A DNA stretch of 64,000 nucleotides from Negativicutes bacterium (GTDB lineage Bacteria; Bacillota_C; Negativicutes; Sporomusales_B; JARLHX01). Shown piece after piece: positions 51,536 to 60,298 of the stretch. The number at the start of each line of letters is the position of its first letter. The stretch's first letter is position 1. The notes under the pieces are model-generated. The model was not told the origin of the DNA. It saw nothing but the letters and a program-made list of their open reading frames with translations, and did not search any database. The DNA is taken from assembly GCA_031292015.1 (NCBI GenBank), contig JARLHY010000008.1, positions 1-64,000 on the forward strand. Direction: 5' to 3'. The translations under genes were made by a program, and so were the position numbers.

Positions 51536-52795
51536 ATGAGCCAAACGGTAACAGGCGTGGGTAAAAATCAAAAATGGATCATGCTGTTTTTGCTGTGGCT
51601 GATGTTTTTCGTCGCCTACCTCGACCGGGTGAATATCGCTGTGGCCGGGCCGACGATGATGAAAGAGCTGGGTATGAATCCGCTGGTGTTTGGCACGGTT
51701 CTGTCGGCGTTTACCTTCGGTTATGCGTTGACCCAGATCCCGGGGGGATACCTGGCGGACCGGTTCGGCGCCAAGCGGCTGCTGGTTACCGCGCTGATCT
51801 GGTGGTCGGTGTTTACAGCAGTGACCGGGATGGTCTCCTCGGTGGGCCTTTTGATCGCGGTTCGCGTTTTGTTCGGGATTGGGGAGGGTCTGGGAATCGG
51901 CGCTCAGTTCAAGCTTGTGGCCGATTTTTTCCCATCGGAGGAACGTTCCTCAGCCAATGCCCTGTTTTTGACCGCTCTGGCCCTCGGACCGGCGTTTGTC
52001 GCTCCGATTGCCGCCTGGCTCATCGGAATTATGGGCTGGCGGGAGTTGTTCGGGTGTTTTGCCATCCCCGGGTTCGTCATGGCCTATTTGCTGCACCGGT
52101 TCATTCCCGAAAAACCGGCGGCAGGGGTGGTCCACACCGAAATCCTCAATCAGCAGGGGTCTAAACCGATGTGGCGGGATGTGCTGGCATTTCCGAGCAT
52201 CTGGCTGCTCTTTTTTATCTATATGTTCTTTAATATCGCCTTTTGGGGCTTTCTTCTCTGGCTGCCGAGCTATTTGAACATTAGCAGGCATATCGAACTG
52301 AAGGCTTTGGGCTTTTATGCCTCCCTGCCTTATATATGCGGGTTTTTCGGCCTGCTGGTCATGGGGTGGCTGGGGAGCAAGCCCTTCTACCGGCACCGGG
52401 CTCTTTTGATTGCTGTCAGTTATCTGGTGGCCGGGATCGCGCTGTACGCGGCTTTCAGCCAGGAGACGGCGATGGCCTGTCTGTTGTCGTTATCCTGCGC
52501 AGGTTTCTTTCTCTATGGGGGGTTCGGGCCGTTTTGGGCTGTGGCTCTGGACCATATCCCGGATGAACTGCGGGCTACGCTGAGCGGCTTCGTCAATTTC
52601 GGCGGCCAGATCGGCGGTTTTTCCGCCCCGATTGTCGTCGGCGGGATTGTCTCTGCCACAGGGTCCTTCGGCGGCGGGTTCCTGCTTATGACCTGCGGGC
52701 TGCTGGGGTCGGCGGCCATGCTGCTTGTTCTGCACGGCCTGTCGCGGCGGCCGGCTTCGGCAGGTACAGAACCGGGGAGCAGGGCGAAAAGATAG
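51536..52795 (+). CDS. MFS transporter, anion:cation symporter type
   Basis: A 419-residue permease with about 12 membrane segments. The MFS loop GGYLADRFGAKRLL near 70-84 and the entry WLMFFVAYLDRVNIAVAGP near 20-40 are typical of the ACS (galactonate/glucarate/phthalate) family. A proton-coupled sugar-acid or carboxylate uptake is likely. AGGAGG gives a 10-base spacer to ATG 51536, so an upstream TTG is rejected. It is alone and ends before a terminator. Confidence 0.88.
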   Translation: MSQTVTGVGKNQKWIMLFLLWLMFFVAYLDRVNIAVAGPTMMKELGMNPLVFGTVLSAFTFGYALTQIPGGYLADRFGAKRLLVTALIWWSVFTAVTGMVSSVGLLIAVRVLFGIGEGLGIGAQFKLVADFFPSEERSSANALFLTALALGPAFVAPIAAWLIGIMGWRELFGCFAIPGFVMAYLLHRFIPEKPAAGVVHTEILNQQGSKPMWRDVLAFPSIWLLFFIYMFFNIAFWGFLLWLPSYLNISRHIELKALGFYASLPYICGFFGLLVMGWLGSKPFYRHRALLIAVSYLVAGIALYAAFSQETAMACLLSLSCAGFFLYGGFGPFWAVALDHIPDELRATLSGFVNFGGQIGGFSAPIVVGGIVSATGSFGGGFLLMTCGLLGSAAMLLVLHGLSRRPASAGTEPGSRAKR

Positions 52796-52880
52796 CGGCG
52801 CCCCGGGAAAGGACTGCCGGAGGATATCTGGGGGTCAAGCCGGTGCCAGACGAACTGAAACTACGGTGTGAAAAGCGAAG

Positions 52881-52920
52881 ATCCCCGGCTGCTGGTAAGC
52901 ATGGATCGGGGTTTCTATTT
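52881..52920 (+). terminator. terminator after the MFS gene
   Basis: CCCCG pairs with CGGGG across 19 bases and TTTCTATTTTT follows. Confidence 0.5.
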
Positions 52921-52992
52921 TTCCCCAGGCATGGATTGCGGGTATAAGGGAAATAATGAACCGTATTCTTCTACGCTGCGGAGGGACCAGTT

Positions 52993-53661
52993 GTGCAGAA
53001 AGTGTTGGTTTTTGCGCCTCATCCTGACGATGACGTGATCGGATGCGGCGGCAGCATACTCAAACATGTCGGCCGAGGGAATGTGGTCGGGGTCGTATAT
53101 CTCACTTCGGGGGACAACGGCGGTCTGGGCTATTCGCCGGACGAACTGATGACAATCCGGGAGGTTGAAGCAGGTAAAGCCGCTCAATTTCTCGGTGTTT
53201 CCCGGACTTTTTTCCTGAGAAACCCGGATGGAAACCTGGGCTATACCCGCGATAATATTGTGCGGCTTACCACCTTGCTGCGGGAGTTTCGCCCCGATGT
53301 GGCGTACATCCCACATCGCTACGATGAGCACCGCGACCACCGGGCCGCCTACGAGCTGGCGGTGGAGTCCTGCCTGTGGGCCGGCAGCCCGCGGGCGCAG
53401 GAATGCGGCTGCGAGCCGTGGCGGGTCGGAACGGTTCTTTGTTATGAGGTGGGTACCGCGCTGCGGGAGGTCAACTATGTCGAGGATATCTCGGCCATGA
53501 TCAAAACTAAGCTGGCGGCGATGGCTATGCATGAGTCCCAGCTGGTGTGCCTGCAGTACACCGAAGCGGTGGAGCATCTCAACCGGCTGCGGGGGATCAA
53601 CACCGGTCAGGGAATGTATTGCGAATGTTTTGAGGTGCTGCGGGTGGCCGCCCTATTCTAG
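52993..53661 (+). CDS. PIG-L/LmbE family N-deacetylase
   Basis: A 222-residue zinc hydrolase that removes acetyl groups from an amino sugar or related amine (BshB and MshB are members). The N-terminal FAPHPDDDVIGCGG gives the metal-binding His-Pro-Asp-Asp, and HRYDEHRDHRAAY near 110 supplies the later histidines. A GTG start has GGAGG seven bases upstream. Without bshA or bshC nearby the bacillithiol role is only one possibility. Confidence 0.85.
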   Translation: MQKVLVFAPHPDDDVIGCGGSILKHVGRGNVVGVVYLTSGDNGGLGYSPDELMTIREVEAGKAAQFLGVSRTFFLRNPDGNLGYTRDNIVRLTTLLREFRPDVAYIPHRYDEHRDHRAAYELAVESCLWAGSPRAQECGCEPWRVGTVLCYEVGTALREVNYVEDISAMIKTKLAAMAMHESQLVCLQYTEAVEHLNRLRGINTGQGMYCECFEVLRVAALF

Positions 53662-53715
53662 ACGTTTTTGGGGCTGTTAGGCTGCACCAAACTGCATTAT
53701 CGCTGCCGATATCGC

Positions 53716-53797
53716 TGGGGCCACAAAAGTGCCGGACGGACGGAGCTCCGGACGAAGGCGCCGTAAGGCTAAGGCCGACGGACACCTTTGTGGCCCA
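53716..53797. other. hairpin element sharing a core with 9836-10015
   Basis: TGGGGCCACAAA (53716-53727) pairs with TTTGTGGCCCA (53787-53797). The inner sequence holds CGGACGAAGGCGCCGTAA (53749-53766), 16 of 18 bases like the core at 9889. No gene is present in 53662-53872. Confidence 0.45.
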
Positions 53798-53820
53798 TCT
53801 CCAATATAGTTTTTTAATGT

Positions 53821-53853
53821 TACAGGCCTGAACCATATTGGTTCAGGCCTGTA
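53821..53853. terminator. terminator-like hairpin after yvlD-like gene
   Basis: TACAGGCCTGAACC pairs with GGTTCAGGCCTGTA. Confidence 0.6.
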
Positions 53854-53872
53854 CGCGTAAGGTTCGTGTTAT

Positions 53873-54208
53873 CTAAAACAGGCGGTCGGCGATGATGTTG
53901 CCGGCGGCGATGATAAAGGCCGCGGCCAGGGCCAGCAGGAAGGAGGGGATGGAGAGGCCGCCGGAAAGGTGAGCGGCAAGCATCACCAGCCAGGCGTTGA
54001 TCACCAGGGTGAACAGGCCTAAGGTGACGAGGTTGATCGGCAGGGCGACAAGGAGGATGAGCGGTCGGACAAATAGATTGATGAGGCCCAGCAGCAGGCC
54101 GGCCCAGAAGATCCCTTCCACCGACGCTACGGCGATGGAGGGGAAGAGCAGGCTGGCGATATACAGGCACACCATGTTGGTGAGGCATTTCAGAATGAAT
54201 TTTTTCAT
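53873..54208 (-). CDS. YvlD-like holin-fold membrane protein
   Basis: A 111-residue protein with four membrane helices of the phage-holin-4 superfamily. The region LLLGLINLFVRPLILLVALPINLVTLG is the YvlD signature. In Bacillus the yvl operon belongs to the envelope stress response. It is the last gene of a four-gene operon with a DUF2089 protein, a YvlB-like protein and a small membrane protein. It is not a phage gene here. Confidence 0.82.
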   Translation of the reverse strand: MKKFILKCLTNMVCLYIASLLFPSIAVASVEGIFWAGLLLGLINLFVRPLILLVALPINLVTLGLFTLVINAWLVMLAAHLSGGLSIPSFLLALAAAFIIAAGNIIADRLF

Positions 54209-54220
54209 CGTTTCCCCCGG

Positions 54221-54496
54221 TTAAAAAAATCTAACAGAGATCTGATGCCCGTCGTGAGCGATATCGGCCAGCTGCCAGCGGCCCAGCCGGCGAAATTCAA
54301 GCCAGGCGGACAAAAGCTGAGTCATGATCAGTCCCGGCGCTTTCCAGCGGGGGCAGAGCGACTCCCACAGCGAAACAAGATCGGCCGCCGCCTCCAGCAG
54401 CTCGCTGAAGATGAACAGAGGCACAGGCAGCACGAGGGAGAGCGACCGATAGCGCAGTTTTATCAGCATAAACCAGCTGAGCCGGTTACTCCACAT
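54221..54496 (-). CDS. small membrane protein of the yvl operon
   Basis: A 91-residue protein beginning MWSNRLSWFMLIKLRYRSL, with one or two hydrophobic segments and a Trp-rich, amphipathic C-terminus. The ATG overlaps the end of the upstream gene by 11 bases, and the frame exactly fills the gap to yvlD. It is not recognised as a family. An overlapping longer frame from 54607 would cover the YvlB-like gene and is not needed. Confidence 0.55.
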   Translation of the reverse strand: MWSNRLSWFMLIKLRYRSLSLVLPVPLFIFSELLEAAADLVSLWESLCPRWKAPGLIMTQLLSAWLEFRRLGRWQLADIAHDGHQISVRFF

Positions 54497-54902
54497 AAAC
54501 TTCGACCTTGGTGCGCCCGGAGTATTCGTCCTCGGTGGCGATGTCCACCAGTTTTCCGTCCACCAGGCCCTGATCGATAAGCTGCACCAGCTCGTCGAAG
54601 TTGACATCGGACAGGTCTATACCCTTTTTTTGCATCTCCTGACGGGCGTCTGCGGGAATAAATTTCAGGCCGATATCGGCGAATTTGGTGACGACCTTGA
54701 GCAGGCTCAGCGGGATGTTGACATTGACCTTGGTATTTTTTTGGCCGCTGGAGACGCGGATCCGCAAAAACCGGCCGCTGCCGGCCATGCCGACAGGCTT
54801 CAGGTCGGCGTCGTCCAGGGCCCTGAGCAGCTCCAGTCCTTCGGGGGCCGTGATTTTGCCGCCCTGAATCATCTCCAGAATTTTCATTCTTTCATCGCTC
54901 AT
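54486..54902 (-). CDS. YvlB-like protein with N-terminal SHOCT-like motif
   Basis: A 138-residue protein. The N-terminal helix pair KILEMIQGGKITAPEGLELL is the SHOCT-like motif of the YvlB N-terminus; the rest (VNVNIPLSLLKVVTKF and beyond) is a mixed beta-helix domain. The DUF4097 beta-sheet domain of full YvlB is not present. The same helix pattern recurs at the C-terminus of the DUF2089 protein upstream (LENGEITSAEAAQQLR). It probably acts in membrane or envelope stress regulation. Confidence 0.7.
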   Translation of the reverse strand: MSDERMKILEMIQGGKITAPEGLELLRALDDADLKPVGMAGSGRFLRIRVSSGQKNTKVNVNIPLSLLKVVTKFADIGLKFIPADARQEMQKKGIDLSDVNFDELVQLIDQGLVDGKLVDIATEDEYSGRTKVEVYVE

Positions 54903-54931
54903 GTTTATCTCCTTTTCCTTATGCGGCCGGG

Positions 54932-55324
54932 TTATTTTTTGGTCCTGCGCAGCTGCTGGGCAGCTTCAGCCGAGGTGATCTCGCCATTCTCCAGGGCGGT
55001 CAGAATTTCCTGGCGGCGAAGATCATTCTCCCGGGTTTCGGCCTTGTCGACACGATAGCCGAGGGCCAGCAGGACACCGTCCAGACGGTTGCGGACAGTG
55101 GGGTAGGAAATTCCCAGTTCTTTTTCGACGTCTTTGATATTGCCGCGGCATTTGAGAAAAACCTCGAGGAATTCCAGTTGATCGCCAGGCAGGCGGCAAA
55201 ACTTGCAGGGCAGAAACTCGCCTTCAATTTTGATCTGGCAGTTGCTGCAGCCCAGTCGGGTTATGGTCAACTCCTGGCCACAACTGGGGCAGCGGTTCAA
55301 AAGTTTGTTGCTAATGTTCCTCAC
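54932..55324 (-). CDS. DUF2089 family zinc-ribbon regulator
   Basis: A 130-residue protein. An N-terminal zinc ribbon (CPSCGQEL and CSNCQ, then LPCKFC) is followed by a helix-turn-helix near 55-90 with GNIKDVEKELGISYPTVRNRLD and a C-terminal SHOCT-like helix pair. DUF2089 proteins control yvl-like operons. An AT-rich dyad-containing region lies just before the start and is a plausible self-regulated promoter. It is the first gene of the operon. Confidence 0.8.
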   Translation of the reverse strand: MRNISNKLLNRCPSCGQELTITRLGCSNCQIKIEGEFLPCKFCRLPGDQLEFLEVFLKCRGNIKDVEKELGISYPTVRNRLDGVLLALGYRVDKAETRENDLRRQEILTALENGEITSAEAAQQLRRTKK

Positions 55325-55366
55325 CTCGCCGGTTGATATGATTTTAATATAGCAGCAAAAAGAAAT

Positions 55367-55424
55367 ATAATCAATATTATAATTAAAATAATTGATATTT
55401 TAATGAATATTAATTGATTTATAT
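55367..55424. promoter_or_regulatory. AT-rich repeat region before the DUF2089 operon
   Basis: AATCAAT, ATTGAT and ATTAATTGAT occur as inverted and direct copies (ATCAATATTAT and AATTGATATT). It looks like a promoter with operator sites for the DUF2089 protein. The rest of 55325-55586 holds only a leader for abgT. Confidence 0.45.
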
Positions 55425-55586
55425 GAAAAAAATGGTGCGATATACAAAGGCACTGATCACAGACTTGAAGGAGCGGGAAAAGGAAAGTTCAGGCAGGAAC
55501 ATGGCGGAATATGGCGAAACCTGAAAAAATACAGGAAGGCGGGATGCGTTCCTGCCACTGCGGGGACATGGGGAGGAATGCGGTTG

Positions 55587-57119
55587 ATGAGTCAGATGAC
55601 CACCGATTCGGGTATGGAGATGCGGCAGGGAGGTTTTCTAAAAAAGATCGAAGTGCTTGGTAACAAGCTTCCCAATCCGGCAATCCTTTTTCTGCTCTTG
55701 CTTTTGGCGCTGGCCGTCTTTTCCGCCGGGCTGGCGGCGTTTAAGGTGACAACCACCGATCCGCTGACCCACAAGACCATCCTGATCAAGAGCCTGCTTT
55801 CCAAAGAAGGCCTGCACTGGATCCTGGCTGAGATGATCAGGAATTATATCAACTTTCCGCCGCTGGGGATGATCATAGTCCTTACCTTCGGTATCGGACT
55901 GGTGGAACGGGTCGGGCTGATGGAGGTCGCGATCAAGCATTCCATTCACTCCATTCCCAAGCGGGGGGTCACCTTCGCGGTGGTAATCATCAGCTTCATG
56001 AGCCATATTGCGTCAGATGCGGCGATTGTCATCGTTCCGCCGATCGCGGCGATGGTGTTCTACTCTCTTGGCCGCCACCCGTTCGCCGGATTCGCTGCGT
56101 CACTGGCCGCGATTTATTCCGGATTTACCGCCAATATCCTGATTGTGACCACCGATGTCCTGCTGTCGGGGATTTCCACCCAGGCGGCGAAGCTCATCGA
56201 TCCTGCCGCGTTTGTAACGCCGGTGGACAACTGGTATTTTATGTCCTTTTCGGTATTTTATCTTGCCATTTTGACGACAGTCATAACCGAAAAGATTGTG
56301 GAACCCCGCCTGGGGCCGTATAAAGGAACGCGGGAGGTTGTCTTCGACAAGCCCAGCGGCGAGCAGACAGCTGCCCTGCGGGCCGCGGGACTGGCGGCGC
56401 TGGTTTTCGTCGCCGTGCTGCTGGCGATGGTGGTGCCGCCGGGTGCCGTGCTGAGGAACCCGGAAACAGGGACGATTCTCAACTCGCCGCTGATGCGCTC
56501 GATTGTACCGCTGCTGTTTCTGTTCTTGCTGACCCTCGGGCTGACCTACGGGATCAAGATCGGCACCATCCGCTCCGCCGACGACGTCATCAAAATGATG
56601 ACCGGCTCGGTCAAAAGTCTGGCAGGCTTCATGGTGATGATCTTCGGTATCGCCCAGTTTATTGCCGCCTTTGGCTGGACCAATGTCGCCACCTGGATCG
56701 CGACATCGGGTGCGGATTTTCTCAGCAGCATCCATGTGACCGGGCTGCCGGCGCTGCTCTCGTTTATGCTGCTCGGCCAGTTCTGCGGCCTGTTTATGGC
56801 CAGCGGCTCGGCTATCTGGGCGCTGTTGTCGCCGGTTTTCGTGCCGATGTTCATGTTGCTGGGCTATCATCCGGCTTTTATCCAGGTTGCGTTCCGGGCC
56901 GGGGACGGGTCGCTCAACACCATCGCCCCGGTTAATCCCTGGCTGCCGCTGTTTCTGGAGAATATGCAGCAGTATAAGGCCGAAGCAGGCATCGGTACGT
57001 ACTTGTCGCTGATGATGCCTTACGCGCTTTCGTTTTTGGTGATGTGGTACGTTTTGTTCAGCTTTTGGTATGCGATGGGGTGGCCGGTGGGACCCGGCGT
57101 ACCGCAGCGGTTGTGGTGA
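55587..57119 (+). CDS. AbgT family transporter
   Basis: A membrane transporter of about 510 residues with roughly 12 segments. It opens with VLGNKLPNPAILFLLLLL and contains VIISFMSHIASDAAIVIVPP near 130-150, both AbgT-family hallmarks; AbgT proteins carry p-aminobenzoyl-glutamate or act as drug efflux pumps. ATG 55578 abuts the ribosome site, so ATG 55587 is used. The hydrolase just downstream suggests uptake of p-aminobenzoyl-glutamate or an amidated amino acid. Confidence 0.88.
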   Translation: MSQMTTDSGMEMRQGGFLKKIEVLGNKLPNPAILFLLLLLALAVFSAGLAAFKVTTTDPLTHKTILIKSLLSKEGLHWILAEMIRNYINFPPLGMIIVLTFGIGLVERVGLMEVAIKHSIHSIPKRGVTFAVVIISFMSHIASDAAIVIVPPIAAMVFYSLGRHPFAGFAASLAAIYSGFTANILIVTTDVLLSGISTQAAKLIDPAAFVTPVDNWYFMSFSVFYLAILTTVITEKIVEPRLGPYKGTREVVFDKPSGEQTAALRAAGLAALVFVAVLLAMVVPPGAVLRNPETGTILNSPLMRSIVPLLFLFLLTLGLTYGIKIGTIRSADDVIKMMTGSVKSLAGFMVMIFGIAQFIAAFGWTNVATWIATSGADFLSSIHVTGLPALLSFMLLGQFCGLFMASGSAIWALLSPVFVPMFMLLGYHPAFIQVAFRAGDGSLNTIAPVNPWLPLFLENMQQYKAEAGIGTYLSLMMPYALSFLVMWYVLFSFWYAMGWPVGPGVPQRLW

Positions 57120-57140
57120 TAAAGCGAGGAGACTGCAAAA

Positions 57141-58592
57141 ATGAATCGAAACAGACTGGATGAAATCATCGACAGCAAAAGAGACCTTTTCCTCAAGGTA
57201 AGCGATACAATCTGGGACTACTCTGAAACGCGCTTTCAGGAAGTCCGTTCGGCGGAGTTATTGTGCACAGTGCTGGAAGCGGAAGGCTTCACGGTGCAAA
57301 GGGGAGTGGCCGGTCTCGCCACCGCCTTTGTGGCGAGTTTCGGCAGCGGGACTCCGGTTGTCGCCGTGCTGGGCGAATATGATGCGTTGTCAGGCTTGAG
57401 CCAAAAAAGCGGGGTCGCCCGGCCCGAACCGCTGACAGCGGGAGGAAACGGACACGGCTGCGGCCACAATATGCTGGGGGCGGGAGCTCTGGCGGCGGCG
57501 GTTGCCGTGAAGCACTTTTTGGACGAGACCGGCCTTGGCGGTACCATCCGTTACTACGGATGCCCGGCAGAGGAGGGCGGCTCAGGCAAAGCGTTCATGG
57601 TGAGGGCCGGAGCTTTCGACGACGTGGATGTTGCTCTGACGTGGCATCCGTTGACCCACAACGCCATCTTCTCGGTAAACACCCTTGCCAACTACCAGGT
57701 TCGTTATCAATTCCACGGCCGCAGCGCCCACGCCGGGTTTACCCCCCATCTGGGCCGCAGCGCGCTGGATGCCGTGGAACTGATGAATGTCGGCGTGAAC
57801 TACCTGCGGGAACATATTATTCCGGAGGCCCGGGTGCATTACGCGGTGACCAACAGCGGCGGCGATTCCCCCAATGTGGTCCAGGCGGAGGCGGAGGTCC
57901 GGTACCTGATTCGGGCTCCCCAAATCGGCCAACTCCGGGAGATTTACGCAAGGGTGTGCGACATCGCCCGGGGAGCGGCGCTCATGACCGGTACCGAGTG
58001 CGAATTTGTCTTTGAGAAAGGCTGTTCGAATTTTGTTCCCAACAGAGTGCTGGAAAAGCTTCTGTATGAGAATTTCATCGAGGTGGGAGCTCCGGTGCCT
58101 GATGAACAGGACCTGGAGTTTGCTGCCGCGATACGGCTGGCTTTGTCGGAGGAGGATATTGCCAGCGACCTGGCGATGGCCGGCAAATTTATGGCCGGCA
58201 AAAGACCGGATATTGTGAAGGCGCTGCAGGAAAAAAGGGTGGCGGACGTGATTCTGCCTTATGAACACCTGTCGCTGTCACTGCCAGGCAGCACCGATGT
58301 GGGTGACGTGAGCTGGGTCGTGCCGACAGCTCAGCTGAGCACAGCCTGCAATGCCTTCGGCACTCCCGGCCACTCCTGGCATGCTGTGGCTCAGGGGCGG
58401 TCCGGCATTGCCCATAAAGGGATGCTGACGGCAGGAAAGGTACTTGCGAGGACTGCTGCTGCGGTGCTGACATCGCCGGCGGTGGCGGTGAAGGCGAAGG
58501 AAGAGCTGCGGGAAAGCCTGGGGGGAGCGGCGTATGTCTGTCCCATCCCGGCCGAGGTTAAACCGCCGACAATGACGGCCCAGCGGGACTGA
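57141..58592 (+). CDS. M20 amidohydrolase, AbgB-like
   Basis: A 483-residue zinc hydrolase of the M20D group. AVLGEYDALSGLSQ near 76 and GGNGHGCGHNMLGA near 100-113 hold the metal-binding Cys-His, EEGGSGKAFMV near 142 follows, and a dimerisation domain starts near 180. AbgB with AbgA cleaves p-aminobenzoyl-glutamate, but no AbgA-like subunit is here, so it may act alone on an N-acyl amino acid. AGGAG precedes the ATG. It forms a two-gene operon with the AbgT transporter. Confidence 0.85.
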   Translation: MNRNRLDEIIDSKRDLFLKVSDTIWDYSETRFQEVRSAELLCTVLEAEGFTVQRGVAGLATAFVASFGSGTPVVAVLGEYDALSGLSQKSGVARPEPLTAGGNGHGCGHNMLGAGALAAAVAVKHFLDETGLGGTIRYYGCPAEEGGSGKAFMVRAGAFDDVDVALTWHPLTHNAIFSVNTLANYQVRYQFHGRSAHAGFTPHLGRSALDAVELMNVGVNYLREHIIPEARVHYAVTNSGGDSPNVVQAEAEVRYLIRAPQIGQLREIYARVCDIARGAALMTGTECEFVFEKGCSNFVPNRVLEKLLYENFIEVGAPVPDEQDLEFAAAIRLALSEEDIASDLAMAGKFMAGKRPDIVKALQEKRVADVILPYEHLSLSLPGSTDVGDVSWVVPTAQLSTACNAFGTPGHSWHAVAQGRSGIAHKGMLTAGKVLARTAAAVLTSPAVAVKAKEELRESLGGAAYVCPIPAEVKPPTMTAQRD

Positions 58593-58660
58593 GCGCACCG
58601 GCGGGCAGCGGCTGAATGTTGCCGGCCAGGTTGTCGACTGAACAGAAGATTGGTTATACG

Positions 58661-58696
58661 AAAGAGGCTTGATTCCTTGCGGATTCAGGCCTCTTT
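58661..58696. terminator. terminator between converging peptidase genes
   Basis: AAAGAGGCTTGAT pairs with ATTCAGGCCTCTTT with one mismatch. Confidence 0.65.
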
Positions 58697-58761
58697 GTTT
58701 ACAGGACCGGTTGATGGCGGTTTGCAGGGGCGCAAAAAGATGGAGCGGGCGAGGCTGACTG

Positions 58762-60021
58762 TTATTTGCGCTTTTTCCGGCTGGGCAGGAGAGGCCGGGT
58801 CAGACCGTCCACCCCGACAAGGCCCAGGATGGTCAGAAAGATTGCCTGGGGGCCGAGATAGGCCTCAGCCGGGTCGTACCATTCCCCCGGGGAGTGGTTC
58901 TGGCCTTCGGCGCCGCCGCCGCCGAGACGCAGCGCCGGGACACCCAGGTTGATCGGCAGGTTGGCGTCGGTGCTGCTGGCCGGAGCCAGCTCGGGGGTCC
59001 GGCCGATGGCGAGGGCGGAGGCCCAGGCCGCCTGGACGATGGCAACGTCCGGCTGCTGCTGGCCCGCCGGCCTGTCGCCCATGGTTTTGACATTCACGGA
59101 GACGGCGCTGCTGGCCCAGCGTCGGTTTTCCTCGTCGGCGGCCTGGTTTACCAGGGCGATGATGGTCTGTTCCAGCTTTCGCAGTTCCTCCTGGGAGGTG
59201 GAGCGGATGTCCAGCAGCATGGTGGCTTCGGCGGCGATGGAGTTTACCGAGGTGCCGCCGGTCACGGTACCGACGGTGAAGGTGGTTTTCGGCTGCTGCG
59301 GGGTCTGGAGGTCGGCGATTTTGGCGACGGCCCGGCCCAGGGCATGGGTGGCGCTCGGCAGTCCAAAGGCATTCCAGCTGTGGCCGCCGGGGCCCTGGAA
59401 GGTAATCTCGTAGCGCAGACTGCCTGTGGCGAGATAGGTGATCGGTCCAACTTTGGTACCGTCGACGGTGATGAAGCCGTCGATGTTTTTGTTGTCGCGG
59501 AAGAAAGCTTTTACCCCGCGCAGATCGCCGAGGCCCTCTTCGCCGACGGTACCGCCGAAAATAATGTTGCCCACTGTCTGGACTTTGGCGCCATTTAGGG
59601 CCCGGATGACCGACAGGATGGCCGCGAGGCCGCGGGAGTCGTCGGCGATGCCGGGGGCGTAGAGGCGGCCGGCTTCTTCGCGGACCGAGGTGTCGGTGCC
59701 GGCCGGGAAGACGGTGTCCAGGTGGGCGGCGACGAACAGGGTCGGACCGGGGCCGGTTCCTTTGTAGACCCCGAAGACGTTGCCTTCACGGTCGGTTGTA
59801 ACGTCTTTGAGCCCGAGGCCGCGGAGGCGTTCTCGGTAGTACTCCGCCCGGGCCGTTTCCTGGAACGGCGGGGCCGGAATCTCGGTAATGGCCCGCTGGT
59901 CGACAAGGGCGGCGGTTTCATCGGCCGCCAAAAAAGCAAGCCCTGCCGCGATCTGGCGGCATGAAGCAAGTTTCTCATATGCTGCCGTGACGTTGTCGGC
60001 AAGGGAGTATTGCTTTGACAC
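58762..60021 (-). CDS. M20/M25/M40 family metallopeptidase
   Basis: A 419-residue zinc peptidase. The metal motif is FVAAHLDTVFPAGTD near 93-105, the bridging Asp in GIADDSRGLAAI near 127 and the catalytic Glu pair in GTVGEEGLGDLRG near 160. A dimerisation domain follows near 215-320. Similar proteins are tri- or dipeptidases. A GTG start follows AGGAGGG. Its relation to the neighbouring AbgB-like gene is convergent, so they are separate units. There is no signal peptide. Confidence 0.88.
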   Translation of the reverse strand: MSKQYSLADNVTAAYEKLASCRQIAAGLAFLAADETAALVDQRAITEIPAPPFQETARAEYYRERLRGLGLKDVTTDREGNVFGVYKGTGPGPTLFVAAHLDTVFPAGTDTSVREEAGRLYAPGIADDSRGLAAILSVIRALNGAKVQTVGNIIFGGTVGEEGLGDLRGVKAFFRDNKNIDGFITVDGTKVGPITYLATGSLRYEITFQGPGGHSWNAFGLPSATHALGRAVAKIADLQTPQQPKTTFTVGTVTGGTSVNSIAAEATMLLDIRSTSQEELRKLEQTIIALVNQAADEENRRWASSAVSVNVKTMGDRPAGQQQPDVAIVQAAWASALAIGRTPELAPASSTDANLPINLGVPALRLGGGGAEGQNHSPGEWYDPAEAYLGPQAIFLTILGLVGVDGLTRPLLPSRKKRK

Positions 60022-60167
60022 GAAGAATCCCTCCTGCTGGAAAATTTGGCTTGCTGTTATGAATTCTCAGCGAAAAGTCGTTGACCTGCCTTCAATAAGG
60101 AAATATTTCAGGCCTGCCGGGTCTTCACGGCAGTTGCAATTACCCTCCTGACGACATCTGTCATGGA

Positions 60168-60197
60168 TTGACACTTTTCGCGGAAGGTTGCTATAAT
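60168..60197 (+). promoter_or_regulatory. consensus promoter of the molybdenum hydroxylase operon
   Basis: TTGACA, 18 bases, TATAAT, both boxes perfect. Transcription would start near 60204, just before the riboswitch. Confidence 0.85.
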
Positions 60198-60230
60198 TAT
60201 GAAGTTAAAACGATTAGCCAAGTTCATAAT

Positions 60231-60296
60231 CTCGTATAATTTTGGGGATATGGCCCGGAAGTTTCTACAGGCAACCGTAAAGTGCCCGGCTACGAG
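60231..60296 (+). promoter_or_regulatory. guanine-class purine riboswitch aptamer
   Basis: P1 is CTCGTA with TACGAG. The junction core TATAAT and the joining strand AGTTTCTAC are present, and the segment lengths equal those of the xpt aptamer. GATATGGCCCGGA closes P2, and CAGGCAACCGTAAAGTGCC forms P3 with the loops in place. The base that selects the ligand reads C (GGCTACG, as in the guanine type GACTATG, against GATTATG for adenine). It therefore should bind guanine or hypoxanthine. Confidence 0.85.
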
Positions 60297-60298
60297 TG

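Noticed and set aside
53873..54208. phage holin
   Set aside because: The holin-like fold belongs to the YvlD family, and the operon partners are stress proteins, not lysis genes.
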